This document shows positions 47,970-58,598 of a DNA stretch of 64,000 nt, in pieces. The notes beneath the pieces were generated by a model. That model was not told the origin of the DNA and did not search any database. It saw only the letters and a program-made list of their open reading frames with translations. This DNA comes from Pseudoneurospora amorphoporcata (lineage: Eukaryota > Ascomycota > Sordariomycetes > Sordariales > Sordariaceae): positions 30,832 to 94,831 of the forward strand of contig MU859204.1 of assembly GCA_033297205.1 (NCBI GenBank), given 5' to 3'. Every line of letters starts with the position of its first letter. The stretch's first letter is position 1. The translations under genes and the position numbers were made by a program.

Positions 47970-49772
47970 TTATTTCTTGATACCAACGACGACGAGGTTC
48001 CGGGGGCTCTGGCCATAGTCAAACACTGTCTCCACCCAGCAGTCGCGCACGAGGTCGGAGTGTTCCTTGAGGAACAGGTACCTGTCGGTCACGATAAGGG
48101 ACTCAACTACCATCGCGCTGAAAGCCATCAAGCTCCAGATGGCACTGAGCTCCCGCTTCCGGGGCAGGTACGCGGCCTCATACTTGGCAATCTCCTCGTC
48201 CGGGATGTCACTCAGCTTCTCGCGCACGATCTGGCTGTACTGGCTGAAGTCCGTGTTGGTCGTCAACTTGGTGATCGCTCCGCGGACGTAGGCGCTGAAG
48301 GAGGTGTAGCATTGCTTCCTGAGCGAACCGATTACGACGGGGTTGGTGCTGAAGTTGAATGGGCTTCCTTTGCCCTCCTCCTCGCCCTCGCCCTCGCTGG
48401 GCCCGTGGTAAACCTTGGAAATGACCCCCTTGTCGAGGAATATCCTCTGCAAGACGGCGCGATAAAAGTGGCGGGTGAAGAAGGCATCGCTCTCCTTGTC
48501 TGTCCAGTTCCCGGGCGCTTGACACGCCATCATACGGGCTGTGATGTTGAGTCTGATGCCTTGGTCGTTGTAGGTAGAGAGCCTTTCACTCATGGGGAAT
48601 CCCTGGGGATCCCGTCTCTCGGATTCCCTGACAACACGAGCATTCAGTGGCTGGAGAGTTGGCCGACTGAAGCAAGGCTTGAAAGTCGGAGGTCCCAGCT
48701 TTTCAGTGAGAAGATTATAGCAACAACCCACGATTGCAACGGCGTGGATAGCCGAGTTGAGGACCATGGACCGGATGCCGTAGTGGGAGAGATTGCCACA
48801 CGAGTGAATGGACACGGCCATCATGCTGAGGTCATCCTCGCTGTGGGTTTCCGTGTACTCCAGCTGCGAGATCACAGGGGCCAAGTCGGCATCTCCCAAC
48901 TTTGCAACGACGTATTCAATGCTGCCCTTCCCTTCCTCCCACGCATAAGTGGCCTGAAGCTCCTTTCTCGATCGGAGGTCAATGGTGGCAATATCTTGGT
49001 CTGTCACACCCAATGCCTTTGCGGCGCGCTTCAACGCTTCTTCATCGTTGGCTTCTGACGGATCTACGCTTTCCATAATACGATGGTAGAGCTTCTTGTT
49101 GCGTATCCTCTTCTCCCGCTCAGCCAGACCGGACAGGATATCGAGATCCTTGGCGCCTGCTGTGTTGGCCTCCTTGCTCTCCACGGCAACAATATGCTTG
49201 TTGTACGGGGGGCTCGCCAGAGCGCGGCCCAAATAGTTCTGGCCACTGCCAAAGTCTACCAAGTGCGTCAGTTCCTGTCCCCTAATCCGAGCGACGTCCT
49301 CGGAGAGCCTGTCGATGTATCCGGAAAAGTGAGTGACTTCGTGGACTTTCTTGGTGTTCATGCCCAGAGCTACCTGCCGAGGGAGAACTGGTAGCTTTGG
49401 CTTGCTTGGCTGAAAGGAGCGGCGCAAAGCAAGTTTTCTGATGTCCTTGACATACTGCACCAGCGTCTCGGGAGGTTGTTCGGGACCAGTTTGCCTGGCA
49501 AGTGCGTCGAGATCATCTCTCATCAAGAAATCCAAAAGCACCATGGGCTCGGTCTGCACAAGGTAATCCTGCCATTCCTTGGGTACTGCAGAGACGAAGA
49601 GGCCGGGTTCGCTGGTGAAGAAGTCTAGAATGTGAACACCACCACAGAGAAACTGGAAAAGGTGGGAATTGGTCGCAAAGTCCAGCAGGCTGTCGACATA
49701 TTCGTCCGCAGATGAAAAAACATCCGAGTATGGAAGAGGCTTTTCCGGCCTCGCAGTGAAGTCGATCGTCAT
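47970..49772 (-). CDS. METTL25-family S-adenosylmethionine-dependent methyltransferase
   Basis: Intronless on the minus strand, 600 residues, starting at the first ATG of the frame (49772). The N-terminal 140 residues form a helical region (SADEYVDSLLDFATNSHLFQFL). The AdoMet motif I is THLVDFGSGQNYLGRAL at about residues 169-185, preceded by the family's KKVHEVTHFSGYI. Further family motifs are SIHSCGNLSHYGIR and AVAIVGCCYNLLTEK. These place it with METTL25/METTL25B (RRNAD1), whose METTL25B-type members are linked to modification of ribosomal protein or RNA; the exact substrate in fungi is not certain. A 332-residue open frame on the opposite strand is only a complement of this gene. It is divergent from the uS13m gene, 361 bp away. 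Confidence 0.85.
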   Translation of the reverse strand: MTIDFTARPEKPLPYSDVFSSADEYVDSLLDFATNSHLFQFLCGGVHILDFFTSEPGLFVSAVPKEWQDYLVQTEPMVLLDFLMRDDLDALARQTGPEQPPETLVQYVKDIRKLALRRSFQPSKPKLPVLPRQVALGMNTKKVHEVTHFSGYIDRLSEDVARIRGQELTHLVDFGSGQNYLGRALASPPYNKHIVAVESKEANTAGAKDLDILSGLAEREKRIRNKKLYHRIMESVDPSEANDEEALKRAAKALGVTDQDIATIDLRSRKELQATYAWEEGKGSIEYVVAKLGDADLAPVISQLEYTETHSEDDLSMMAVSIHSCGNLSHYGIRSMVLNSAIHAVAIVGCCYNLLTEKLGPPTFKPCFSRPTLQPLNARVVRESERRDPQGFPMSERLSTYNDQGIRLNITARMMACQAPGNWTDKESDAFFTRHFYRAVLQRIFLDKGVISKVYHGPSEGEGEEEGKGSPFNFSTNPVVIGSLRKQCYTSFSAYVRGAITKLTTNTDFSQYSQIVREKLSDIPDEEIAKYEAAYLPRKRELSAIWSLMAFSAMVVESLIVTDRYLFLKEHSDLVRDCWVETVFDYGQSPRNLVVVGIKK

Positions 49773-50133
49773 GATTTGTTTTGATTGGGGTTATGGTGAG
49801 TGGTTGTTCATCTACATTTGGCACATCGCCATGAAATTTCGGCTTTCTTTTCACAAGACTCATTATGGTAAAGCGTTTCCCAAAGGTACATCGGGCTTGG
49901 TGACTTTTAAGTTGCCAGCCGGCAGAATGCCAAGCGACAGCTGTTTGGAGAACCCGATGCTCCGCTGCGGATTTTTGCCGGCCAATGCGGGCTCCCCCAC
50001 GATCCGTCGCCTGCCCGGCAAGCCTGCACGCCCGGGTTCCATATCGCGGTTCCTTGGAGAGCCGAGACTCCTCCGTGATTCCTGAACCGAGTTATGCCCA
50101 TTGCGACAAGGTGACTTATCGTCGGCTAACAAG
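49773..50133. promoter_or_regulatory. bidirectional promoter region of the METTL25-type and uS13m genes
   Basis: 361 bp between divergent start codons. No specific factor site was identified. Confidence 0.45.
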
Positions 50134-50643
50134 ATGGTACCTACGGCCCCTACGATTCCCCAGATTATTGTTGTCCAAGAAAGGGTTCTAACGTACCGTC
50201 TTTAGGTGTTCATCCTGGGAGTCAACTTCAATGAGCACAAGCTCGTCCAGGTGCGCCCTCCTCCTCGTCGTCCTTGCACTCCCACCATGTCGAAGAAACA
50301 CCCCGGTTAACCCTCACCTCCCAACCCACAGAAAGCTCTCGAGAGCTTCTACGGCCTAGGCCAACAGGCCTCCGCCCGCATTCTGGCCAAATACTCGATC
50401 CATCCGCGCGCCAAGATGGGCACCCTCCCGCCCAAGATCGTCACTGCGCTGACGGCCGAACTGTCGACCATGACGATCGAGAACGACGCCAGGAGGCTGG
50501 TGCTGGACAACATCAAGCGTCTTCGTGACATGGGTACCTACCGCGGTCGTCGCCATGCCATGGGTCTGCCCGTGCGCGGTCAACAAACGAGGAACCAGAT
50601 CGCCAACGCGAGGAAGCTCAACAAGATCGAGCGCCACGGTTGA
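50134..50643 (+). CDS. sws2: mitochondrial small-subunit ribosomal protein uS13m
   Basis: Exons 50134-50136, 50206-50250 and 50332-50643 give 119 residues. The protein is the mitochondrial S13 homologue (Sws2), which binds the head of the small subunit. The coding part of exon 1 is just the ATG, directly followed by donor GTACCT. The 69-bp intron ends TTTAG before VFILGVNFNEHKLVQ, the conserved N-terminus. Intron 2 (GTGCGC to ACAG) precedes KALESFYGLGQQASARILAK. The S13 signature is RRHAMGLPVRGQQTRNQ near the C-terminus. No other ATG in frame could start the conserved N-terminus, since the reading upstream of GTG at 50206 runs into the acceptor site; GTG initiation is the alternative. Length fits the family. 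Confidence 0.85.
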
Positions 50644-51131
50644 GCGGGTCGGTGATGGTGATGGGAGTGTGAAGGATCATCGCGACGTCTGGTACGCCTG
50701 AGCAACTTCTTTACTCGACACTTGCTTCGATGGTCGGGCCATAGGATCAAATATGTGGACGGAAAAGAACGAGTTGCGCCTGGCCTGGCTTAGCCGGGTG
50801 TCGACGAGCTTTTAGGGCAGGCAGACAGGCAGACCGACTCAGTGTACGATACGTCAAGCCAGAACAAAACCACGCTGAGACGCGAGAGGGATTAGGCGCG
50901 GCGTTGTAGGTCAATTCTATCGGATCAAGACAAAACAAATGGGCAATTTTTTTTTCCGACTCTGATCACGATAGACATCTATGGTACCCAATTCTTCAGT
51001 CTATTTGCCAGCCAGGTCTTGTATCTCAATCATATAAGCCGCCTAGAACTTGAAGGCTAATCTTACGGCTATTGATCCAACCAAGGTCCACGGAAACAAC
51101 CACTTACTACTCCCTACCCCCATTCAGATGT
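50644..51131. other. convergent intergenic region
   Basis: Nearly 490 bp between the uS13m and dipeptidase stop codons; nothing recognised. Confidence 0.5.
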
Positions 51132-52652
51132 CTACTCTTCAGGCATCAAGTCACGCAAATCATCCTCCAGAGCCGGCTCACCAGCCTTCTGCATCTCAGC
51201 CGCCACAAGCTCAACATCCCTCCACACACGAAGAATGTTACCGCCGACAACCTTGCTCGCATCCGCATCACTAACACCGCGTCTAAGCAGCTCGGCCACC
51301 AGATCCGGATAGCGCGAGACATCCTCCAGCCCCTTGGGTGCAACCGGAATCCCATCAAAATCGCTGCCGAGGCCGACATGATCATACCCAATCAGCTCGC
51401 CAATGTGAATGATATGCTCAGCCACATGCTCCAAAGTCGCGTTTTCCGGGTCAAAGTCCGGCAGCCCATCGTCCCTATCGGGAGCTGCCACGCATGAGAT
51501 GAAGTCCGGCGAGAAGTTGACCATAACCAACGAGTTGCGCTCCTTGACCAGCTGCAGAATATCATCCGGCACGTTGCGCGGGTGCGGGCACAGCGCGTAG
51601 GCGCTCGAGTGGCTGAAGATGACGGGGGCCCTGCTTCCGTTCCACTCCTTACCCGACCCTCCCAAAACATCCTTCATGGTGTCGACGCTGGTGTGGGCCA
51701 AATCCACTATCATGCCCATGCGGTTCATCTCGTTGACAAGAGCTTCGCCGGCCGGGCTGACGCCGCCCCAGTGGGAGGGCGCTTTTCGGAACGGGTTCTC
51801 CTGCAGGGCCGCGTCGGCGTACTTGTTGCCGCAGTTGTGGACAAGCGTCGCGTAGCGGACGCCCAGGGCGTGGTAGCGCCGCAAAGTGGCGGCCGAGTTG
51901 CCAATCTGGTGAAGACCTTCGATGCCCATGGGCGAGATGAGCTGGCTGTGATGCTTCCAGGCTTTGATGGCGGCTTTACTGGAAACCGCGGGGCCGAAGT
52001 CCTTGGGGTAGGCGGCGCGGAGACGGTCGACTAGGTCGATCTGTTGGAGGGTAGCTTGGACGGCTATGTTGGCGACAATGGTTATATGAGTTTCTTTGCG
52101 TGCCATGTACATGGGAAAACCGGAAGGGGTGGACTAACCGGGCAGATAGTTTTCATCAGAGAAATCGGTGCCGTTGGCAGGGCAGGGCCAATACAAGCTC
52201 CAGAAGGCTCCTCCGTTCATGCCATCTTTTAGGCGGGCAAGGTCGACGTGGCCGGGGAGCGTGCCGTCTTCCCAGCCGGTGGTGAAGTTCTTGCCATTGA
52301 TATGATTATTGAATTTCCAACGCAACATAATTGGCAAATCATTGTGTCCATCTAATCACTTTGTTAAGATTTGTTCTTTCTGGGGTAACAATTGCTGTTG
52401 ATTTGTGGCCATACCGATCAATGGAGTGTGTTTCAGAATACGCTTCACGCGTCTTTCAATGCTCTTCTCGCCCGAGGAACCAGAAACACAACCCGACATG
52501 CTATAGCCCACGGGACGGAGGAAGACGTGAAGCAACAAAAGCGAGATGAACACGGCGCCCCAGAACTTGCGGCCAACTCCTCGGCGTTGGCGCGTGTTGG
52601 GAGCACCTAAGCGCTCAACGTCCCCGACATCGCGGGGCTTTTCTTCTTTCAT
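51132..52652 (-). CDS. membrane dipeptidase (peptidase family M19)
   Basis: Exons 52652-52415, 52351-52139 and 52063-51132 on the minus strand give 460 residues, all junctions in phase (donors GTATGG and GTTAGT). Family M19 enzymes are zinc metallopeptidases that hydrolyse dipeptides. Metal ligands appear in order: His and Asp in DGHNDLP (split by intron 1), the bridging Glu in GIEGLHQIGN, His in IVDLAHTS, His in VIFSHSSAYAL and a later Asp in GLGSDFDGI. An N-terminal hydrophobic stretch (FWGAVFISLLLLHVFL, about residues 30-46) after a charged tail suggests a type II membrane anchor rather than a cleaved signal peptide. NGT (in PANGTDFSD) and other sequons allow glycosylation. The protein probably faces the vacuolar or extracellular side. 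Confidence 0.9.
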
Positions 52653-54445
52653 CTTTGCAATGACGACTTGTTTTTCACCAACGTTGTGGTAACGCGATGA
52701 ATGAGGGAAAGGGAAAAGAAATGAGTGAGCAGAGTCACAGTTAATGAACAGGGGAGAGTGTTTACGATGTGTGTTCAGGTTGTCGTTGAAGGATTAGAAA
52801 TCGCCTAAAGCTTAGCGGGGTTACTTCATCTTAGATAGGTAGTCCGAGGCATTGTCATTCGGTCAGCCCCATCTGGAAATGCATATGTCCTCAGTTAAAT
52901 GTAAAAGAAGCGTGTAAATAACAGCGCTTCAATCGACTATACATTGCATACAAGTCAGAACGGGACAGAATCTTTGGATGTTTAGATGACATAGGATGAA
53001 GACTCGAGCTACCACACCATCTTGAGGGTGTTGCTGAACCAAGGTCTGGGGTATCGGCGTCATATGTGGAAACTTTAAATCGCAGAATCCCCCTCATGTT
53101 AATGACTGACCACAACCTTTGCAAATTCCTCTTCTTTCTCACACCCAGATAAACAACAAACCCACCTAGAGGATGATACCACACCAACCCGTCCATATGA
53201 CTGTCTCTCCTCGGTGATATTGACCCTGCTGACAGCTTAACTGCCCGCTGCCCCGTGAGAGTCAAAGAGGGTCTTGGGCTCTTGGCACATCGGATTCGAC
53301 GAGGCACACCTAGAGTACGGTGGGGTTCACAGCCCAAGGTCCCGTCTCTGCCCAGCGTCGCGGAGCATCTTCAACTTTCCAGAAAACAAGCACGGGAAAT
53401 CTAGGCTCCATCTCCAAAGACCCCTCGACCCCTACACGAGACGTTGAGGTTATTTTAGGGCGTACATGTACCTCGCGTGTGGACCCGACCATCTTTCCCT
53501 CTGACGCTGCCCGTCCAATGAAACTTGGAACTGGATGAGGACTGCAGATCAACTGGCGTGCTGAAAGAGAGAAACTCTGGCTGCCCGACGAGACAATCAG
53601 TGGACACTTCCACTTTGGCCTGCACCTGCAAGCGCATCCATCCTTCCTTCCATTCTCTGAATGCATCCATCCCGGGCTTCTGCGTGCTGTAGGGTACTAG
53701 AAGAAGTTTGTGTGTTGCCCCTGTTTCACGAATGCCAGTTCGTCCCTTCTGCTATCAACATCGATTGCTGGCTTGTGTTCCCGTCCGTCTTCCACTTTGC
53801 TTCTCTGTCTAAGCCCTTCCCCTGAAGCTTCCCCCAGTGTCTCTTCAACTTCTTTTCTTTTTGACACTTTAGCAGGCGATTTTGCTCTTGTATCAGATTC
53901 TTTGTTCCTAGCTCCGTCGGCGCCTATCGCCAACTTCATTGACACCACTCCCTACCTGACTATCCAGATAGAGATTGCAAGCCTTGTCCGGATAGTTGGA
54001 TCCCACGACAAGGAGACCGACATTTGTGCTCTGTTAAGAGACACCCCCGCCGTTGTCACGGTGCCTGCGTCGTCTCCATCCCCGGCCACTCGGCGGCGCT
54101 GCGCCCCCCCTTTAATCCCAGACCCGCCAAACCTACCCACCTTCCCGCCGCCTAGTTCAACTCTCGAAGAACGACACTGACGGAATCAACCACCCCGGAC
54201 CGACTTGGACTGCCCTGACGGATCGCGTACCGTCTTCACCGGCCTCTCCTCAATCAGAACTAGGCGAGGATTGTCAGCTGGGATCCTGGTTGCCTCAGTC
54301 TCACTCTAGCAGCACGCCGACCAAAACTCTGGCTGCCCCTGCTGCCACGACTTTTTCCACATCCCGCTGTTAATTCATCTCAACATCATCGTCGAAGCGA
54401 CATACCACCGACATACCCAATCGAGCGATAGCCCTCCTCACCACA
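52653..54445. other. divergent intergenic region, long leader of the RhoGAP gene
   Basis: About 1.8 kb between the dipeptidase and the Rgd2-type gene. The last 700 bp is C/T-rich (many TCTC and CCCC tracts), as in long fungal 5' leaders, and includes an ATG-less open stretch from 53710 to 54180 without known domains. No gene is supported. Confidence 0.45.
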
Positions 54446-57299
54446 ATGCCGGGCTTCGCGGACTCCTTCTGGTCCAACGACTACGCCGCAGGTAAGTAGT
54501 CTGGCTGTCCTCAGTGGATCCGCTGACTATCCGTTGTTGTCGGCCGTGCTGACGCAGATGTGCTCAGGCCTCGGGGTCCTGTTTGGCAAGCTTCAGCAGG
54601 GCGTGGTCGAAAACCGCCAACTCCTGACCATCGCTCGCATGCGCGCCGAAGCCGAAGACGTATATGGTCAGCGTCTATCCGAAATTGCCCCTGCTGTTGA
54701 CAAAATCCCAAATGGCTTCAACCGCGACGATGGCGCAAGCGTGCGCAAGGTACGAATCACATGCCGGCAAAGACCTGGCTTCATCATGGCTTAGATGGTT
54801 TGACTAACATGTTTTCCGCCAGGCTTATGAAGGTGTGCGGACCGAGATGGAGGACGCCTCCAAGAACCACAAGAAGATTGCGCAGAACATTCGAGACCTA
54901 GTTGTGAACCCCTTTACGCGCTGGTGCGACGCCCACGAATCTCGACTCCAAAACTCGCAGGAAGAGCTCCAGGCAAAGATTAAGGCCCACGACAAGCAAG
55001 CCGAAGTGGTCAAGAAACTGCGCAGCAACTATTTCAACAAGTGCCGCCTGGTAGAGGATCTCGAGGAAGAAAACAAGTTGGCCTTCCAAGACCCCGAATC
55101 CGCAGCGAGCCCGAAGCCCAAGCAGCCTATTCCAGAAATCAAGGTTGAGCCTGAGGAGGAGGAAGATGACGACCCGTACGAGATTGGCGACGAGACCTAC
55201 TCGCCCGACCAGATCAAGAAGATCCTCGCCCACATGCTCAACAACATCAAGATTGGCGAAACGAAGGTTCCAATCCTAGGAACGTACCAGAACACATCAG
55301 CTGGTACGGATATTGTCGAATACTTTCAACGGCATATGGGCACCACGAGCGTCAGTTACGCTGAGAGAATCGGCCAGGACCTTATCACCCACGGCTTCTT
55401 GCGTCTGATCGGTAATGTCGGAAACACCTTCGCCAACAGTTCCAGGATGTTCTACCAATGGCGCCCCAAGGCTTTCAAGCTGGCCGGTGTTCCGGAAAAG
55501 AAGGCCGCTGTTAGCCGAACATTCTCGATGCCCCTATCCAACGGATCTGAAGGAAGCGACTCGCCAGTTGTCGGCGCCGTGAGCGAGTATCTTGCCAACT
55601 GGAACATCCCCGGCGTCAACACTGGGCGCCCTAATGAGACTCCGTCTGAGCGCATGCGCCGTGAGGCCAGAGAGGCAGATGAGAAGTACAAGGCCGCGGT
55701 CCAGAAGTTGGATGAGATGCGCTGTGAGCTCGAGGAGGCCATCTTTCTGCACCTCAAGTTCCTCGAGCGTTGCGAGCTTGACAGGCTCAAGGCTATCAAG
55801 ACCGTGGTGTTGGACTTTTCTGGTACCATCAGCAACGTTATCCCCAGTCTGCAGTCTACTGTGGACAACATGATGCTCTATCAGGAGACGGTCCAGCCGC
55901 TGGGCGACCTCCGCTATCTGTTGGAGAACTATCGGACTGGTAGCTTCGTACCCAAGGTTGTGACGTACGAGAACTACTACAACAAGGTCGATGAGCAGAC
56001 ATTTGGTGTTGATCTCGAGGCCCGTGCTCGGGCGGATAAGAAGCGCGTGCCGATCATTGTCACTACCCTGCTAACGTATCTGGATCACCATTACCCGGAT
56101 CTTGAGGGCGATGAGGCTCGTCGTGGAGTGTGGCTTCATGAAGTCTCGCTCAAGGACACTCACAAACTGCGCAACATGGTCAACAATGGAAAGCCTCCCT
56201 CGTTGGAAGTCTTCGCCGAGTTTGATGTTCCCACCGTTGCCAGTTTGTTGAAGCTCTACCTACTTGAACTCCCTGGTATGTTGTTATGCACCATAAGCTG
56301 CTGGAATATTGGCATCACCTTACTGACACTGATGTTTCAGACTCGTTGGTATCCTCTCATGTCTACGAAATCATCCGAACCATTTACAACACAACACAAG
56401 ACAGCAGCGAAGACGCCCGTATCCCGGTTCTCCAGCAGACTTTGTCGCAGCTACGCCTCACCAACATTGCTACCCTTGATGCTTGCATGAACCACTTTAC
56501 CCGCTTGATCGAGCTCACTTCTGCCGACGAGGAGTATGTGGCCAAGCTGGCAACCGCCTTGGCGCCATGCATTCTGCGCCCACGTACCGAAACATCACTC
56601 ACCATGGAGGAGAAGCACGCCTACCGTTTGATTCGCGATCTGTTCGCGCATAAGGATGCGATCTTCAGCGAATTGAAGCGCATGTCTACCCTTGGCGCGT
56701 CTGCTTCTATTTCGGGAAACAACAACCGTCCACGCGCAATTTCCACCGACGAGAGCAACCGCAGGGCGCACATGGAAGAGCGAAACCGATTGATTCTGGA
56801 GAAGGCCAACGGTGGCAGAAGCAGAGCTACCTCGCCTGCACCGGGACCGCGGCTTCACCGTCGCGACAGGAGCGTTGGCGGACCCGAGACCCGATTCCCC
56901 ATCTCCCCCAGCGTTATAACGAGCCCTACTTCTAGCCAGCAGCATGGTAAGAGGCCAAGCTTGGGGCCTGTGTTGCCCAAGAGGTCTAGTCTCGAGGTTC
57001 CGGATGAGGCTGGTTCAACCCTGAGCCACCCAGCAGATGGAAACCTGAATGGTGCTGCCCCCGCTGAGGCCGGGACGCCCAAGACCGAAACGGCTGACCC
57101 ATTGGTGGATAAGCGTAGCAGCTTAGTGGAGAAGCGCAACAGCCTGGGTCGGAGTGGTGCGCGCATGTCGGCTGGTCGCCGCATCCCTGTGGTTGCCTCC
57201 ACAACCGCTTCCCAACAGCCAAGCGGAAGTGAAAAGGAGAACTCGACTGGCCATGGGCATGCGCCAGTGACGCTTACGGACGCTCCGATGGATTACTAG
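54446..57299 (+). CDS. rgd2: F-BAR/DEP/RhoGAP protein, Rgd2 type
   Basis: Exons 54446-54491, 54568-54749, 54823-56275 and 56341-57299 give 879 residues in phase. Rgd2-type proteins combine membrane-bending F-BAR, DEP and Rho-GAP domains and act on Cdc42/Rho GTPases at growth sites. The F-BAR begins MPGFADSFWSNDYAAGLGVLFGKLQQG and continues as charged helices. The DEP domain is about residues 205-295 (TDIVEYFQRHMG, LITHGFLRLIG, SRMFYQWRPKAF). A further F-BAR helix part (about 350-440) leads to RhoGAP at about 470-660 (FGVDLEARARADKKRVPIIV, ASLLKLYLLELPDSLVSSHVY). The residue expected to be the catalytic arginine finger is Leu (about residue 514, in RRGVWLHEVS), although Arg-Arg lies just before. 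The last 200 residues are Ser/Pro-rich and disordered. Confidence 0.9.
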
Positions 57300-57847
57300 A
57301 GGCGAAACGTTGGGGCTAGATAGAGGTGATCGGTTTGGTGGGGTAGCATTGGAAAAGATGGGAACGTGGTAATTATGAGTCGAATGATAACTATGACCTT
57401 TTCATCCATATCCTTTTGTTTTAGCGTTCGTTGCTTAAATTCCATCACCAAATGACGGTTGTATGTTGAAGTGATAAGTCGCCGAAAGTGCAAGATAGCG
57501 CCAAGATCATCGGCGAGGTGCGTGATGCCATCCACATCTTTTCCCGTCTTCAGCCCTATAGGTCTTGGCCGAGCTACTGACATTGTAGCAGACAGCCGCC
57601 AAAATTCCTGGCTGGGCCGGGCCGGTTGGTTCTACTTGGGTTCAGAAGGAAGGAGGCCTTGTGCCGGGCGCAAGAGACACTCACATTGGATGCCTCAGCC
57701 AAGAGCAGAGAGGCCTAGGCTAACAACTGACCAAGAAGGCGGCTCAACGCGTACAGCATGACGACTGGGTAAGGTATTTCCTTCCTAATCTATGAGAAAG
57801 TATAAGGTACTCCAAGTGGAACCTTCCCAAGCGCGTAGGTGTTGTTC
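57300..57847. other. intergenic, right edge of the gene-bearing part
   Basis: 3' flank of the Rgd2-type gene up to the MITE; no gene seen. The last protein gene of the window ends at 57299. Confidence 0.5.
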
Positions 57848-57849
57848 TA

Positions 57850-58203
57850 CAGTAACCACCCCTGCAGATGCTAAGCCCCCCTTTGCTAAAACCCCCCCTT
57901 TTGCACAGGATTCTGGCTGCCCGCATTCCCTCTGGTGGTGAAGACTGCTAACTGCTATTTGCAACGCTGATAGCCCGGATTTGCAAAAACAGGGGTCCAA
58001 TTTTGGTGGGAGAGGATACTTATACCCTTGTACCGGGGGGACAGCCGCCCTAGGTGGCCCACTTTTTCGGTCTACGGCCAGTTATCCAGTGGCTAGAAGG
58101 CCTAAGTGTAGTCTGTTGCACCAGCATCTTCTTTTGCAAAACCCCTCCTTTTGTTAAAAATTTCGCCTGCTGGAATTGTTTGCAAAAGCAGAGGTGGTTA
58201 CTG
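57850..58203 (-). mobile_element. 354-bp TA-flanked MITE, copy 2 (inverted)
   Basis: Starts CAGTAACCACCCCTGC and ends GCAGAGGTGGTTACTG, inverted ends with one mismatch; TA flanks both sides (57848-57849, 58204-58205). Read on the minus strand it aligns with the copy at 45401-45742, including the shared blocks ending TTTTGCAAA, the CCAATTTTGGTGGG block and the CTGCCCGCATTCCCTC block. The TIR core differs from copy 1 at a few positions, so the family is diverged. Confidence 0.9.
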
Positions 58204-58205
58204 TA

Positions 58206-58465
58206 TCGTAGTACAGGGCCTAGGTAATTAGGGGCCTCTCAGATCCCTGTCCAAACTCCACTTTTCTGGAGAAAAAAGTACTAAGTGTACCTCGCTCATA
58301 ATTACCATATTTTACAGACATATAACTACCATATATAGTTATATCACTTGAGAGAAAACATTTATTACGTGAGGACCTCTCACCGGCCCCCTACACCCTC
58401 GGAGCTAACCCTAACCCTAGCCTAACCTTAATACTAACCTAACTCTAACACTAACTTAGAGTTTG
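58206..58465. other. repeat-rich, no gene
   Basis: Short AT-rich segment between MITE copy 2 and the LTR element, ending in a telomere-like tract (58405-58456). Confidence 0.5.
58405..58456. repeat. degenerate telomere-like (CTAACC)n tract
   Basis: Contains CTAACCCTAACCCTAGCC followed by CTAACC, ACTAACC, CTAACT and CTAACAC variants, about eight degenerate units of the CCCTAA repeat. It sits directly left of the LTR retroelement. Degenerate interstitial telomere sequence is my reading; a chance run is less likely given two perfect CCCTAA units followed by variants. Confidence 0.6.
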
Positions 58466-58470
58466 CCTAT
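58466..58470. repeat. target-site duplication CCTAT (outer left)
   Basis: Five bases just outside the 58471 LTR, repeated at 61243-61247 outside the other LTR. Confidence 0.75.
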
Positions 58471-58598
58471 TGTCACGGCGGTGGCAGACCACTACACTAA
58501 CCAGGCCATGTTCCTGCAAAAGGATACAAGTAACTGAAGCTGGCAATTCGGTTCCTCAAGTGGTCTTATATAGTTGCGACGGCACGCCTGCCGTCACA
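58471..58598 (-). repeat. LTR copy A (3' LTR of the small retroelement)
   Basis: 128 bp, TG...CA ends. It differs from copy B at twelve positions, all transitions; eleven have C or G here and T or A in copy B. Confidence 0.85.

Noticed and set aside
48060..49058. 332-codon open frame antisense to the METTL25-type gene
   Set aside because: Shadow of a well-supported gene on the other strand.
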